From Adiantum capillus-veneris (Eukaryota > Streptophyta > Polypodiopsida > Polypodiales > Pteridaceae), in assembly GCA_014529385.2 (NCBI GenBank), contig CM043968.1, forward strand, positions 132,566,018 through 132,630,017: 64,000 bases of DNA. The letters are read 5' to 3'. The translations under genes and the position numbers were made by a program. This document shows positions 10,860 to 21,766 of the stretch, one piece after another (position 1 is the first letter of the stretch; every line of letters starts with the position of its first letter). The notes below the pieces were generated by a model. That model was given only the letters and a program-made list of their open reading frames with translations, ran no database searches and was not told the DNA's origin.

Positions 10860-12628
10860 TTTTATAGTCCAATAGTTCCATTGTATGGAAGACTTAGAGT
10901 GCCTCTTACATGGTGCCTCCAAGGTTTCCAAAAAATAAAATCATTGGAAAAAAAAGGCCACTGTGTCTCCAATCTATTGCCCATTAGAAGCATAGAGAGA
11001 ACCAAGGTCCACCACTTGTCCAAGCTAGACATGGAGCATTGACACAAGATCCAACACTTATCCAAGAACCCTATAGTATATGTGGTAACATGGGATGCAT
11101 TGATGCAACAAAAGTAGTCTAGCCTCCTCATCCATCTCTTTTTTCTTGTAGCCTAGAGGGATTAGTTTCAAGGTCTATCACTAGTCAAAAACTACACATA
11201 GAACATTGATACGAGGTTCCACCACATGTGAAACCTATCATCTCTACTAGCATGGATGGTTTGATATCAAGGTTCATCGCGTGTCCTACCTATACTCTAT
11301 TGTAGCATATAGATTCTGGTTTGGTGGTACTACACTTGTCCAAACTTGGCTTGTTGTTGATATCTGGAGGTAATCAAGGGTCCTCCACTTGTCCAAGTTA
11401 GGCATATAAAACAATTGCAAGGTCCACCATGTGTACAGCATATGATTGATTATAGCATGCATGGTCTTATTTCATGGGCAACCATCTTCTCTCCAACATG
11501 TGTCCAACCTCGGCTCCATTGAAGCATGGAGAGAAGAAAGGTCCACCAGTTATCAAAGCTATTATTTTCTCCCAGTGCTTTCAAAACCCATAATACGTTG
11601 TACATGGGGGGGGGGGGATTCTTGTTTCAAGGTCCACCCCTTGGCTAAGATTGGATCCATTGAAACATAAAGAGAAGCAAGCTCTACCAATTTTCCAAGC
11701 TAGGAGCCATTGAAACATGAAAACCCCATAATATGTTGTATACGGGGGGTGTTTTTCAAGGTCTACCACTTGTCTAAGCTATGGTCCATTGGAACATGGA
11801 GAGAAGCAAAGCTCCACCACTTTTCTAAGCTAGGATCCATTGAAACATGGAGAGAAGCAAGCTCCATTGTTTGTCTAAGCTAGGCTCCATTGGAACATGG
11901 AGAAAACGAGCTCCACCACTTGCCTATTATTGCATAGAGATTCTGGTTTGAAGGTCCACCACTTGTCCAACCTTGCCTTCATGTATGGAGATAATCAAGA
12001 GTGCAATGATTCTCTAAGCTAGGGACATAAAAGAGTTTCAAGGTCCACTACATATACGATCTATGATGGGTTGTAGCATGGGAGGTTTCATTTTAAGGTT
12101 GACCACTTCTCCAGCTCCGCTTGTCCAACCTCAGATCCATTGAAGAATGGAGAATAAAGGTGTACCAACTCTCCAAAATATGCAAGACAATCTCTATAAA
12201 ACCCATGAATTGTTAATATATGCTATGCTATGGAGTTTTGTTTGAAGTTCCACTCCTTATCCAAGCTACAATCCATTGAAGCATGGAACTAAGTAAGATA
12301 TAACTCTAGTCCAAGATAGGGTCCATTGAAACATAGAGAGAATCAAGGTCCACCACTTGTCCAAGCTATGCATGGGTAATTGATATAAGGACCACTACGT
12401 TTTCACCTATACTATGCTCTATCATGGATGGTTTCATATCCCACCGATTTTCCAACCTATTTAGTAGGTTGTATTATGGGGGTTTGGTTTCAAGGTACTT
12501 CACTTGTCTAAGGTGGGTTCCATTGAACCATGGAGAGAAACTATGTCTACCACTTGTCCGAAATATGCTCCTTTAAAACATAAAAACAAGGTCCACCACT
12601 TGTCCAAGCTAAAGTTTCTCTCCATTGA
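10860..12628. repeat. minisatellite array, block 3 (reverse orientation)
   Basis: Copies of CCACCACTTGTCCAAGCTA and CCATTGAAACATGGAGAGAA fill this stretch. They are the reverse complement of the repeats at 2.2-7.5 kb. A run of eleven G lies near 11605-11616. The array abuts copia element E directly at about 12628: the RT coding of E stops inside ARLVAKG, and the next bases are the repeat phrase TCCATTGAA. Confidence 0.85.
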
Positions 12629-12715
12629 ACCTTTTGCAACTAAACGCGCCTTGAACTTGTCAAAAGATCCATCTGCTTTTACTTTTGTCTTATACACCCA
12701 CTTACATTTGTCCAT
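12629..12715 (-). pseudogene. copia E reverse transcriptase stub
   Basis: About 29 residues read CKWVYKTKVKADG and FKARLVAKG, the characteristic opening of copia RT. The frame then enters the minisatellite and reads its LDKWW peptides. The region is fused out of frame to integrase after a deletion of the intervening integrase C-terminus. Confidence 0.75.
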
Positions 12716-15144
12716 GCTGTGATGGGTATCTTACCAGAGGGTGCAGTAGTAGGAAGATGATTCTGAATAAATACTGCTGTCAAAGTAGCTTCAGCCCAAA
12801 AAGCATGAGATAAGCCAGAATGAATCAGCATACATCTTACAGCATTGAGAATAGTGCGATTCTTTCGTTCAGCAACACCGTTCTGTTGAGGCGAATATGG
12901 AATAGTGTGTTCATGATGAATTCCACTGTCAGTACAGTAACTCACAAACTCTCGAGAAACATATTCGCCTCCATTGTCACTACGAAGCTTCTTAAGGCGA
13001 CGACCAGTTTGAAGTTCCGCAGCCTTGTGGAATTGTTTGAAAACAGATAAGGCTTCAGATTTTTGTCTAAGTAGAAATACTGTCGTATACCTTGAGAAAT
13101 CATCAATGAAAGTAATGAAGTAGCGATATTGTGATCTCGAAGAAGGTAGAGGTCCACATATATCAGTATGAACAAGATCCAATATGTCATGAGAATGAGT
13201 TGTATTTGAAAGAGGAAAGGGTTTGCGATTGTGTTTCCCAAGAGCACAGAATTCACAAATTCCCATATGAGGATGGGCTTTGAGATCCATGCCATGAACA
13301 AGATCACGACGTTGAAGATCAGGGAGTTTTGAGAAATTAGCATGAACAAAACGGTGATGCCATACTTTGCACTCATGATCACCTGGAGCAGTGACAACAT
13401 TTGCTACAGCATCGTTGAGAGAAAGTTCAAACAAATTACCATTTCGAGGAGGAGTGGCTATAGTCTGTCCATCTTTCTCAATTTGGCATTTGGTATGATC
13501 AAATCCAACAAACAGACCAAGATCAACAAGTCTAGCAACTGAAAGAAGATTACGTTGAAGATCTGGTACATGTAATACTCCTCGCAAAATTTGAGTGGAA
13601 GAAGATAAGGTACCAAGATATAAGTCTCTAATACCCTTTACTTGACAAGTAGTATCATCAGCAAGATAAACAACACGTTGAACTGGCAGTGGATGATAGT
13701 TATGGAGCCACTTAGACTGATATGTCATATTTCCTGTAGCACCAGAATCGACAATAAAAAGTGATCCATCGCGTACATGAAGTATTCTGTCTGGAGCAAC
13801 TGAACATAGGACGCAGTTTGTTTCTGGTACAATGTTGTTTCGATGTTCAGTAGCATATGCTCTATTCCGATCTGTGTCGAATCGACGCTTATAGCACATA
13901 TGAGTGGGATGATCAGATCGTCCACAATATTCACAAGAAGAAGAAGAAGAGTCTCTAGATAAACATGGTTGTTTTGTGGTAATATTGTGTTCTTCATCAT
14001 ATTGACATGCCCAACAATCATCTTCAGTATGGCCATTTCTGTTGCAGTAAGAACATTGCTTATTAGGAAATTTGAGACGAGAGAAAATATTACCGCGACG
14101 GCCACCTCTGCGGTTTCCTCGTTGAAATGGACTCCTTCGAGCATAGAAATCCCGTTCCATCTGTTGTGACTCAGTCTCCTCGTGTGAAATCATAGCTGTA
14201 TCATGACTAGCATTACGACGTTCTTGACGTTGAGAGTATTCAATTAAAGACATGCAGGCTTGGTCGAAATCAAGACCATCTTTATTAGAAAGAATAGTAA
14301 CAATGTTATCATAAGAAGAGTCCTTCACCGTATCAAGGAGAAGTGTAATCAGTTGATTTTGTGGAACAGGATCACCGGCAACAGCAAGTTGATTAATAAT
14401 AGATTTGAAAGATTCAATATGTCCCGTCATGGCAGTACCAACTTCATATTGTAACTTGTTAAGCAACCCTCTCAAATAAAGTATTTCTGTGACAGATTTC
14501 TTCTGAAAGTTTGCAATAAGGTACTTCCATACGTCGTGGGAAGTAGGCAGTTCGTACATATCAAGCAAAAGGGAATCAGTAAGAGCAGAAAGAATATACC
14601 GACCAGCTGCTTTATCACGTCGTTGCCAATCCGTATATGCAACATTCCAATCTTCAAATATAGGTCCTTCAGTGATAAGCACGTTAGGTCCAATATGTCC
14701 CGTCATGGCAGTACCAACTTCATATTGTAACTTGTTAAGCAACCCTCTCAAATAAAGTATTTTTGTGACAGATTTCTTCTGAAAGTTTGCAATAAGGCAC
14801 TTCCATACGTCGTGGGAAGTAGGCAGTTCGTACATATCAAGCAAAAGGGAATCAGTAAGAGCAGAAAGAATATACCGACGAGCTGCTTTATCACGTCATT
14901 GCCAATCCGTATATGCAACATTCCAATCTTCAAATATAGGTCCTTCAGTGATAAGCACGTTATCATTATCCGTATCAACAGGCTGAAGCGAACAAACACG
15001 ATTTCCAAGAACAACATCGGAGAGTTCATCGCCTTCAAGAATTAACAACATCTTTGCTTTCCAGCCTAGAAATCCTTGACCTTGGAAAGGAGGAACAGAA
15101 CGCTGGCCAGAAGGAAAGCCGTTGACGAGAATATTCATAGCCAT
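12716..15144 (-). pseudogene. copia E gag-protease-integrase
   Basis: The likely gag start is ATG at 15142-15144 (MAMNILVNGF). The frame is open until TGA, which follows VAYTDWQ near 14893-14895, and then continues in frame for over 700 codons. Seen in order, numbering from the ATG at 14844: a duplicated 92-residue gag segment; two canonical CX2CX4HX4C zinc knuckles (C264-C277 and C304-C317); a retropepsin with VDSGATG at residue 366; the pre-integrase HHCC region (HHRFVHANF...CEFC); and integrase residues D561, D623 and E659, which keep the DD35E spacing. Two full knuckles are more than the usual one for copia. The element would be autonomous-type but is dead through the TGA and the deletion. 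Confidence 0.88.
14415..14962 (-). repeat. 276-bp in-frame tandem duplication in copia E gag
   Basis: Two copies (14415-14686 and 14691-14962) are offset by exactly 276 bp, or 92 codons, and are nearly identical. They encode VLITEGPIFEDWNVAYTDWQ through the segment ending AMTGHI twice. The gag-start-proximal copy carries TGA where the other has CGA, plus a few other differences, which suggests a recent duplication. Confidence 0.9.
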
Positions 15145-15908
15145 ATCTTGTTGCGAGAAGACGTATAAGATAAGATCGCAGAATTTGCACACCATATATG
15201 GTGAAGGCCGCAATTGAGAATGAGAGAGATATGAGGACTGCGTTCTGTCAACGATAAACGTAAGAAGGATGCTAAAGGAACTTCCAAAGATGTGAGAGAC
15301 GTCACCCAAAAAGGGCAGGGTAAAGGAGACGTTAATAATAAAAGAGTCCTCAAAATAGAGTGGCGTGAGACGTAAGATTGACGGCCACAATATGAATAGA
15401 AAAAAGCTAAATCTTCTCAAAAAAGTTAACACCAAAATAAGAAAAACGATCGCGGACGCTTCACGAAGAAGTAGGACGAAGAAAGCTGCGTCAAGCTCAA
15501 TTGCAGTAAAAACAGCATAACTTTCTGCTGCGAACTCCGATTGACGCAAACCTAGAACTCAAATCGAAGAGCTCGAGGAGACGAACAAGTTTTGGATGAA
15601 AAGTGCCATTGCCATTGCGCTACGCTCCATTGCGCTTTTCCCGTTTCTCCAAATTTTGAGCAGAACAGCAAGAAAAATTGAGATGAAGTTCAGGGTGTCA
15701 TCAACAAGAAAACGTAATCAACGATTAGATTGATTAGCAATAAACGTCACACAAAACACTAATCATATTCTTCTTAACACAAAACAACCACAATTAACAA
15801 GAATCAATGCTCAAAAATAAAATTTGTAACAATTTTTGAATCTTACATGCAAATCGCATACACATACTGTTTTGTCACGATGAATTGAATCGGCGCATGA
15901 TCGTTACT

Positions 15909-15920
15909 GCTCTGATACCA
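15909..15920 (-). other. primer-binding site of copia E
   Basis: Minus strand reads TGGTATCAGAGC, complementary to the 3' end of initiator Met tRNA as in most plant copia elements. It lies directly next to the LTR end CATCTCAACA. Confidence 0.85.
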
Positions 15921-16065
15921 TGTTGAGATGTAGAGAGAAAGAGAGAGAGACGAGACAAGAGACACACCATATACGCTCCCAAAGACTGATTCATATTGAG
16001 GACAAGATACAAATATATAGGTGAGACCAAGTTGAGTAGAGTGAGCCATATATAGCTCCAAGAGT
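15921..16065 (-). mobile_element. 5' LTR remnant of copia E
   Basis: On the plus strand it begins TGTTGAGATG, so on the coding strand the LTR ends ...CAACA just before the PBS. It includes a short GA-rich run. The outer end is not resolved and it appears truncated against the gypsy fragment starting about 16076. No second LTR is available for comparison. Confidence 0.6.
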
Positions 16066-16075
16066 AGTACCTAAT

Positions 16076-17332
16076 ATGGGGCCTCGACCGTATGTGCCTC
16101 TAGCCCCTTATGCACACATGGAAATCGAAGAGGATGGGTTGGACTCTGACACACCTCTACGATACCCTATTGAGTTAAATAGTGCCTATGGAAAAGTGCT
16201 ATATAACGCCTTATTGGACACGGGTGCTAAATATAATCTGCTATCCTATGGGGTGTGGTGTCAGTTAGGGAAGCCACCTCTATCTGAGAGTATTATCCAA
16301 GTCAAGGGTGTCAACAAGAAAAAAACTACGGTTTTTGGAATCTGGCACACTTCTGTCAGTTATGACAATGGAATTGTAGCTCAAGACTTTTTGGTCATGC
16401 CTACTGGAACTATGGAGGGTAATATAAACCTAGGCCGCACGTGGATGATAGCCACCAAATGCACTATTGATTGGGGGATTGAGGGTGTTACAACGCAAAA
16501 GACAACTCTTAGCCCTACCACTCAAGCCATAGTCCCTGAGATATTGCCTAAGGAAATAAAACCCAAGACATTGCATGTCCAGGAGGTTGAACCATACATC
16601 CCCATAGCCCAACTCTCTAGAGCTTCAACTGATGTAGTTGAAAGAAAGCTTGAGACACACAAGACTCATCCTAATGTCACGAAGAAAATATACAAGTGGG
16701 TCCCTAAAGCTTCTTTAGTGACCATAGCTAGTGCTAAAAAATAGAAGCCTTGTAAGAAACGTACCACTCGCTCCAAGAAAAGTAAGAAAATGTTGCGATG
16801 GATCCCTAAACGACTATTGGAAGCCCAAGGCTACTATCAAGGAAATGATCAAATCTGGGTGCCAAAACGTGGATTGTGCTCTTACCTATCACCTGGCCCA
16901 AGTGAGCCCAATCCCGTATCTCCAAAACGAATCAATGATCATGGAAAGAAAAAAATCACAGAATGCTACACACCCGCTCCCGAGCTAGTTTGGGTGCCAA
17001 AGAAAGAACGATTTGTTCCACCTAGCTCAGGAAGGGGGGAGTCCCATGAAGCTTCTAGCTCCTCATGTAATACATCCATAGAGGTAAAAGCTTCTACACA
17101 GCCTCCATCTATAGTAGTGGACCTCCATGAAGCTACAAAAGAATCCACACCTCCCAGTGTTCAAGAATCACCTGATGAACCACTTCAAGTTCGATCATGG
17201 GAGAGTACCTTACCACCCTGGCAACTTGACGAGGCACCTAGGGTAATAGAAAACTACTGGCAAAAATCCTCACCTATTACCAACTGGAACAATTGGTTTC
17301 AAAGGGTGACAAGCTCATTTCAAACGGTATGA
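16076..17332 (+). pseudogene. 3'-terminal gypsy region: second retropepsin plus W-x-x-K tail
   Basis: A single frame interrupted by TAG at 16742-16744. The first part contains a retropepsin-like core, NALLDTGAKYNLLS (Asp at residue 48), followed by a flap-like region and NLGRTWM at the position of the usual LGxxFL strand. The second part is basic and proline-rich and repeats a tryptophan motif: YKWVPK, LRWIPK, QIWVPK, LVWVPK. The same two modules follow the integrase in elements D (62125) and A (49918), so this is the 3' end of a related element whose upstream part is lost. Function unknown. The DTGA motif suggests an aspartic protease. Confidence 0.7.
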
Positions 17333-17340
17333 TCTACCCA

Positions 17341-17353
17341 AGGAAGGGGGGAG
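17341..17353 (+). other. polypurine tract and LTR start of the 16-kb gypsy fragment
   Basis: AGGAAGGGGGGAG is immediately followed by TGTTTGTGGACATCC at 17354, a classical PPT-LTR junction. The LTR that follows ends somewhere before 17.9 kb; its 3' border is not visible. An A-rich run sits at 17457-17480. Confidence 0.65.
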
Positions 17354-17879
17354 TGTTTGTGGACATCCATCATTCACTTGCTTCCCTCTCAACCTTTCTC
17401 CCTGACCTCTATATCTCCCAATATTAGGGAATGTACATATAAAGCTTTATACTCACAAAAAAAAAAATAAAAAAAATAAAGAGCAAGAGCAATTAGCAAA
17501 CGAGTATGCACATTAAAAGTCAAAACATTGACTCAGACCTACACATGTCACATCTGGTACAGTGAAACAGAAACCTATGCCATAAAACACCTTTGATCCT
17601 CATCACTTGAGTGATGGAGGGTAGGTAAGATTAGTACGATAGGAGTGTTTCTGTTTTAGAGTTGAGTGATTAGCGAAGTTCTCTTTTCCCACTAATGTGC
17701 CTCCTGGAGGTATTCCTTGTGTTTCATAGTGTGTATAGGAACGTGTTGCTCTTGTTAGGATTTGGACCTTCATGGAACCTTTCTCTCGTTCACACTTCAA
17801 ATCAAGCGCGACCATCAACACAAACAGGTGTTTTATGTCCATTAGCATTGCCCTTATCTTTTTGCATTCATGTTTGTCT

Positions 17880-18900
17880 GCTTTAATTGTGATTGGTAGC
17901 ATAATATTCAGCACATTTTCTTAGTAACAAACATTTAATTCAATGTAATGTTTTGTCATAATCAGTTGTCTATGTTTAAAACTCAATCAGTCCGACTAAG
18001 CTAAATTGACCAAGCTAGGTGCTAGAGATCTTCTCTTAATACCATGGGGAATACCTTCCTAATAATTAATGGTTACTTAGGTTCTTAATCCGATTTAGGC
18101 AGCATTGTATGAAATGTACTAGGGCTTTCTAGTGGGCTTAACCCTATTGACCTTTAGCTTAAGTATTATAAAGGGATTTTACTAATGTGATGAGCCTGGG
18201 GAGTGTATCAGTGTTATATGACCCCCCAAAGTTACAAAATTAAAATGATGAAAATGAACAAACAAAAAATCAAAGTGCCACAATGTAAAATTTTAAGCTG
18301 GAAGAGTAATCCCTGCTTAAATTGGTACTTCACTCCCATGTATCGCCTATGGTACTAGAGCCCTAGAGGTTCCCAGTGTGGGCGCTTTTCCTTGAAAAGC
18401 AAAAAATCCAAGGCATACAAAATAAGCACACACATCATAATTGAATCAATGTGAAAAGACCTTGGGGGGTCAAAGAAAAAGTAATCAATCAGGCGCTTTT
18501 CCTTGAAAAGCAAAAAACCCAAGGCATACAAAATAAGCACACACATCATAATTGAATCAATGTGAAAAGACCTTGGGGGGTCAAAGAAAAAGTAATCAGT
18601 CAGGCGATGATTTCATGAGAAATTCCTTTTATGGTAGCTTAACTACAAGGTCTTCTAGATATAGCCTCTAGTCAGCCCTCGAACATGAATACTTGGCTCT
18701 CGCGATTAAACAACTTAATTGACCACAGATAATTAAGAAGCTTACCCATGGTATTAATATTCGATCTCTAGTGCCTTTCGACCGTCAAATTAGCGACCCC
18801 AGACTTGTTTAATATTTTACCTTTACATCTGTTTATGCATTTGATTACATTACAATTTAATGTTCATTGCTAACAAATTGTTTGAAATTATTTTACCAAT
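17880..18900. repeat. imperfect inverted repeat of about 1 kb (foldback)
   Basis: The left arm (about 17880-18290) and the reverse complement of the right arm (about 18555-18900) align by eye in collinear order. GCTAAATTGACC...GAGATC...TTAATACCATGGG near 18000-18050 matches the complement of 18740-18800. Outer segments (GTGATTGGTA...CAAACATTTAATT) and inner segments (GACCCCCCAA) also match. The arms are diverged by perhaps 25-35 percent. The loop holds the 111-bp duplication. It could be a decayed foldback element or a fused head-to-head pair of repeats. Confidence 0.6.
18381..18602. repeat. 111-bp tandem duplication
   Basis: Two copies (18381-18491 and 18492-18602) start GGCGCTTTTCCTTGAAAAGC and differ at only a few sites. 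The first 20 bases contain the small palindrome CTTTTCCTTGAAAAG. The copies sit at the inner edge of the right arm of the inverted repeat. The open minus frame here simply reads through both copies. Confidence 0.9.
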
Positions 18901-19074
18901 CAATGTGTCTACCTAAAACTGCATATGCTTTTTAATCACTTTTGAGAATGCAATTACTGTGCCAATGTTGTTTGATTTTGCAGTGACTGAAGAAGGCTAA
19001 GGACATTCATCTCAAATGCTCTTCCATCTCGACGAACCAGCTTCAACTCAATAGCTTCCGAGGACGGAATCTAC

Positions 19075-19382
19075 ATCAGGAAGGGGGGCATGTTAACCCT
19101 CACGGCACACGGGCACCCTATGATCTATAAACGTTGTATTATTTAGAGTCAGGTACCGGGCTTGTCGGACAAATAGGAACAGGGTAAGGGTGATCGCCGA
19201 TGAGAGGCGCACTCTAACTGGGACATTCAAGGGATTAGTTGACTAAGCATGGGCGCCCAAGTGTGAATGGGGTGAGCTCATACAAAAGCCAATTAAACCT
19301 AAAATTGAGTCATTCTCTAATTTGTGCAATAGAAGAGTGCTCTTGCTCCATCTCCATCTCCATCTTCTTCTTCTTCACCTCC

Positions 19383-19434
<52 letters not shown>

Positions 19435-19700
19435 GGGAGAGTGTGTGTGCGATCGAGCATTACGAAGGCACGACGGCGGCGAAGCGGTTGAGCGCGGCAC
19501 GACTGCAGCTTCTTCTTCATCGCGGCGAGGAATCCTCCACGAAGGCGAGCGTAGAGCGGTGAGTGACACACCCTTTGCTCTCTTGAGCTTGCTAGTTTAG
19601 GCTTGTTGTGTGCTTGGAGTCATTTGTGGCTCGCACACGGTGTATTGGCAAGTCCCTTGCTTCGACAGTGTGGCAAGGAGCGCACAGTGTCCTGTGAACA
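19075..19700 (+). mobile_element. probable gypsy 3' end with LTR-like sequence
   Basis: CAGGAAGGGGGGCA at 19075-19090 resembles a polypurine tract and is followed by TGTTAACCCTCACGG at 19091, a plausible LTR start. Upstream, CCGAGGACGGAATCTACATC resembles the region just before the PPT in many plant gypsy elements. The far end of the LTR and any target duplication were not found, so it could also be a solo or truncated LTR. Confidence 0.45.
19385..19433. repeat. compound (TG)n-(GA)n microsatellite
   Basis: About 16 TG units are followed by about 8 GA units inside the LTR-like stretch. The frames translating it (VCVCV, THTHT) are artefacts. Confidence 0.95.
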
Positions 19701-19782
19701 CTCTGCAGTGAAAAGATAAACACGAACACATGAATGGACATAAACCAAGTTAGGGAAGCTTTATGGGAACCATAGGTGCACT

Positions 19783-20558
19783 TCATTTTGCTGAATGCAC
19801 ATCCACATCGATTATCCTTTTGGTTGCTGTGATCAAGACACTATCAAGCTTAGGCCATTCCATACTGTGCAAGGGTAGTGGATGAACCGAAGAAAGATTA
19901 CCATGCCCAATTTTCTTAGGTGCTACATAAGTATGGTTATTAAAAAAAATGTCCCGTGAGACAACTTCATGGATGGATAACCAGCATAGAGAAGCTTGCC
20001 AAGGTCAACATGGATGGCCTCAAAAGTTCCTGTGAAGGACTCTATTGGCTCCCACTCAACAAAATCAGATGGGAATATATCTACAAACATGAACAATCAA
20101 TGGAAGCCTTATAGACATCAAAGCAATATATACAACAGAAATACAAAATATACAATCTAAAAACTTGACAGAGGAGTGAAATTACAGTTTGCAGGAAACC
20201 TTGATGGAGCCACTATTGTCTCTAGCTTCAGTTGTGAAGCAACATACACATCTTGCACCTTTGCAAGTCCCTTTCCATCACAGGTTTGCTTGAACTCCAT
20301 GATCCTTCCCTTCCAATGGTGTTCTCGAGAATCCATGTGTCTCCTTGAGACCTTGTTTGCACCTCTTGAGCTGGGTTTCATTGTCACCCACATCAATTTT
20401 TTGAACTCCACTATCACCCAACATCCACTGTCGTCTTGTACATTGCTGCATGAAATGGAGTCAATGACACTCCTAGGTTGTGGAGTACCTGATGATGCCA
20501 TGGGGAATAGTGGCACAACCTGTAGACAAACACTTATGATTAGACATTGCACATCCAT
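19783..20558 (-). pseudogene. two-exon remnant of an unrecognised protein
   Basis: Exon 1 (about 20558-20200, a candidate start is ATG near 20501) reads MASSGTPQPRSVIDSISCS and later VIVEFKKLMWVTMK...HWKGRIMEF. It ends near a donor CATCAAG/GTTTCC. Exon 2 opens after TTTGTAG (20081-20082), reads IFPSDFVEWEPIESFTGTF, and shifts frame at an 8-base A run (19942-19949). It then continues as VAPKKIGHGNLSSVHPLP to TGA at 19783-19785. Composition and continuity look like real protein, but I do not recognise the family. The suggested splice phase does not join perfectly, so the model is tentative. The frameshift lies in a homopolymer and could be a sequencing error. Confidence 0.4.
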
Positions 20559-21713
20559 GTTCTAAGTTGTATAGAGCAAAATTCTTGATGGTACACAAAG
20601 ACGAAGGATGCCACTTATTGCTATACTGCTCCACCTGCTTGTTGGCTTAATGAGGAAGATAATGTTGCAAAGCTTGAGAGAAAAGTAGATCCTCTCTAGG
20701 GGGCACAATGGACCAGGAGCATGAAACCTGTTGATGAAATAAAGAGGAATGATCTAGCAGAAGGATATGCTGCAAATCTTCAGCTTTAGGTAGAGGTGTT
20801 TAGTGAGGCTCATGGAGAAATGGAGAACTTCATCTTGAGGAGAATCCATCAAGGTTAAGGAGAATGCAGTAAGCTTGAGGAGGGAAAGGAGGTTCAAACT
20901 CCTACTGCAGAGCTTTTGGGAGGAAAAATTGAAAGGAAGGAAAGAAAGAAACTCTTGCAAGGTGAAGTGAAGAGAAGTGAGAGATGGTATAGTAGAGAGA
21001 GAGGGAGGAATGATCACCACGTTTTTGGAGGGACCTCTTTTAGGAGAGAGGGGTAGAAATTGACAGCCACTAGTGAAAGAAAGGATTGGGTTTTACTCAA
21101 CTACTTAGAGAAAAGTTCATTTTTTTGAATTTATAAGAAATTTTCTCTTTGTATTTTATAAAAGAGTACAAGTTTGATCACTTACTTTTAGGCCCTTCTA
21201 TACCCCCATTTCAATCCACATGGCATCCACCCATTTGCCCCTTCCATAATCTCCTTTTTAATCCCATGGCAAATAAAGAGGCCCCCTTAGACCCCATTCC
21301 CTTCCTAATGCTTTGTTTATGGTCTCTTGCAACGATACCAAGTATGCCATGTATCATGGTTTTTGAAGTCGTTGGTTGAGTGGTTGTGTCGCTATCTCCA
21401 CACTTAGGAGATTTTGGATCATTTTCTACATTGGTTGTGGACCTTGTTGAAGAAGATGAACCCTTGCAACGAGTGCCAAAAGACATTGTATGTAAAATAA
21501 GAGATGAGAGTCAACTTCCTAAAACTGTTCACTTCAAAAATGCTGCTACAAAAACATCTTTCACAAGTATATATTCTTTTCTCTTTACATCAATGTGTAG
21601 ATAGCATTGTGCTCTTTGATTGAGGCTATAGATCACCTAAATCGAAGTTTGGATGAAGAAGTTATAATCAAAAGAGTGAACTGTTGTCTACTAGGTCAAA
21701 AAACGGTTGCGCG

Positions 21714-21716
<3 letters not shown>
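20559..21716. other. non-coding, no feature seen
   Basis: Mixed purine-rich and AT-rich sequence with short open frames on both strands. None has recognisable domains. AGAGAGAGAGGGAGG-type runs lie around 20990-21010. Confidence 0.35.

Positions 21717-21765
<49 letters not shown>
21717..21765. repeat. (GA)n microsatellite
   Basis: An uninterrupted run of about 24 GA units. No other feature is attached. Confidence 0.95.

Positions 21766-21766
<1 letters not shown>

Larger units (their letters stand above)
12629..16070 (-). mobile_element. Ty1/copia element E, truncated
   Basis: A minus-strand copia element. Right to left it has a 5' LTR end, an iMet-type primer-binding site, gag, two zinc knuckles, protease, integrase and a stub of RT. 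Everything downstream of the RT start, including the 3' LTR, is missing, and the left border runs straight into minisatellite DNA. A further internal deletion near 12716 joins the integrase (GKIPITAW) to the RT start (CKWVYKTKVKADG). The right end of the LTR is unclear and probably stops between 16060 and 16075, where gypsy-type coding sequence begins. Confidence 0.85.

Noticed and set aside
11605-11616. G run as a quadruplex motif
   Set aside because: A single run of G inside a repeat; four separated G tracts are not present.
19317-19600. Open frames over the TG/GA microsatellite
   Set aside because: Their translation is only dipeptide repeats, and all three frames are open because of the simple sequence.
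20176-20565. Plus-strand frame of 129 codons
   Set aside because: It mirrors the minus-strand remnant, which has better composition and splice signals.
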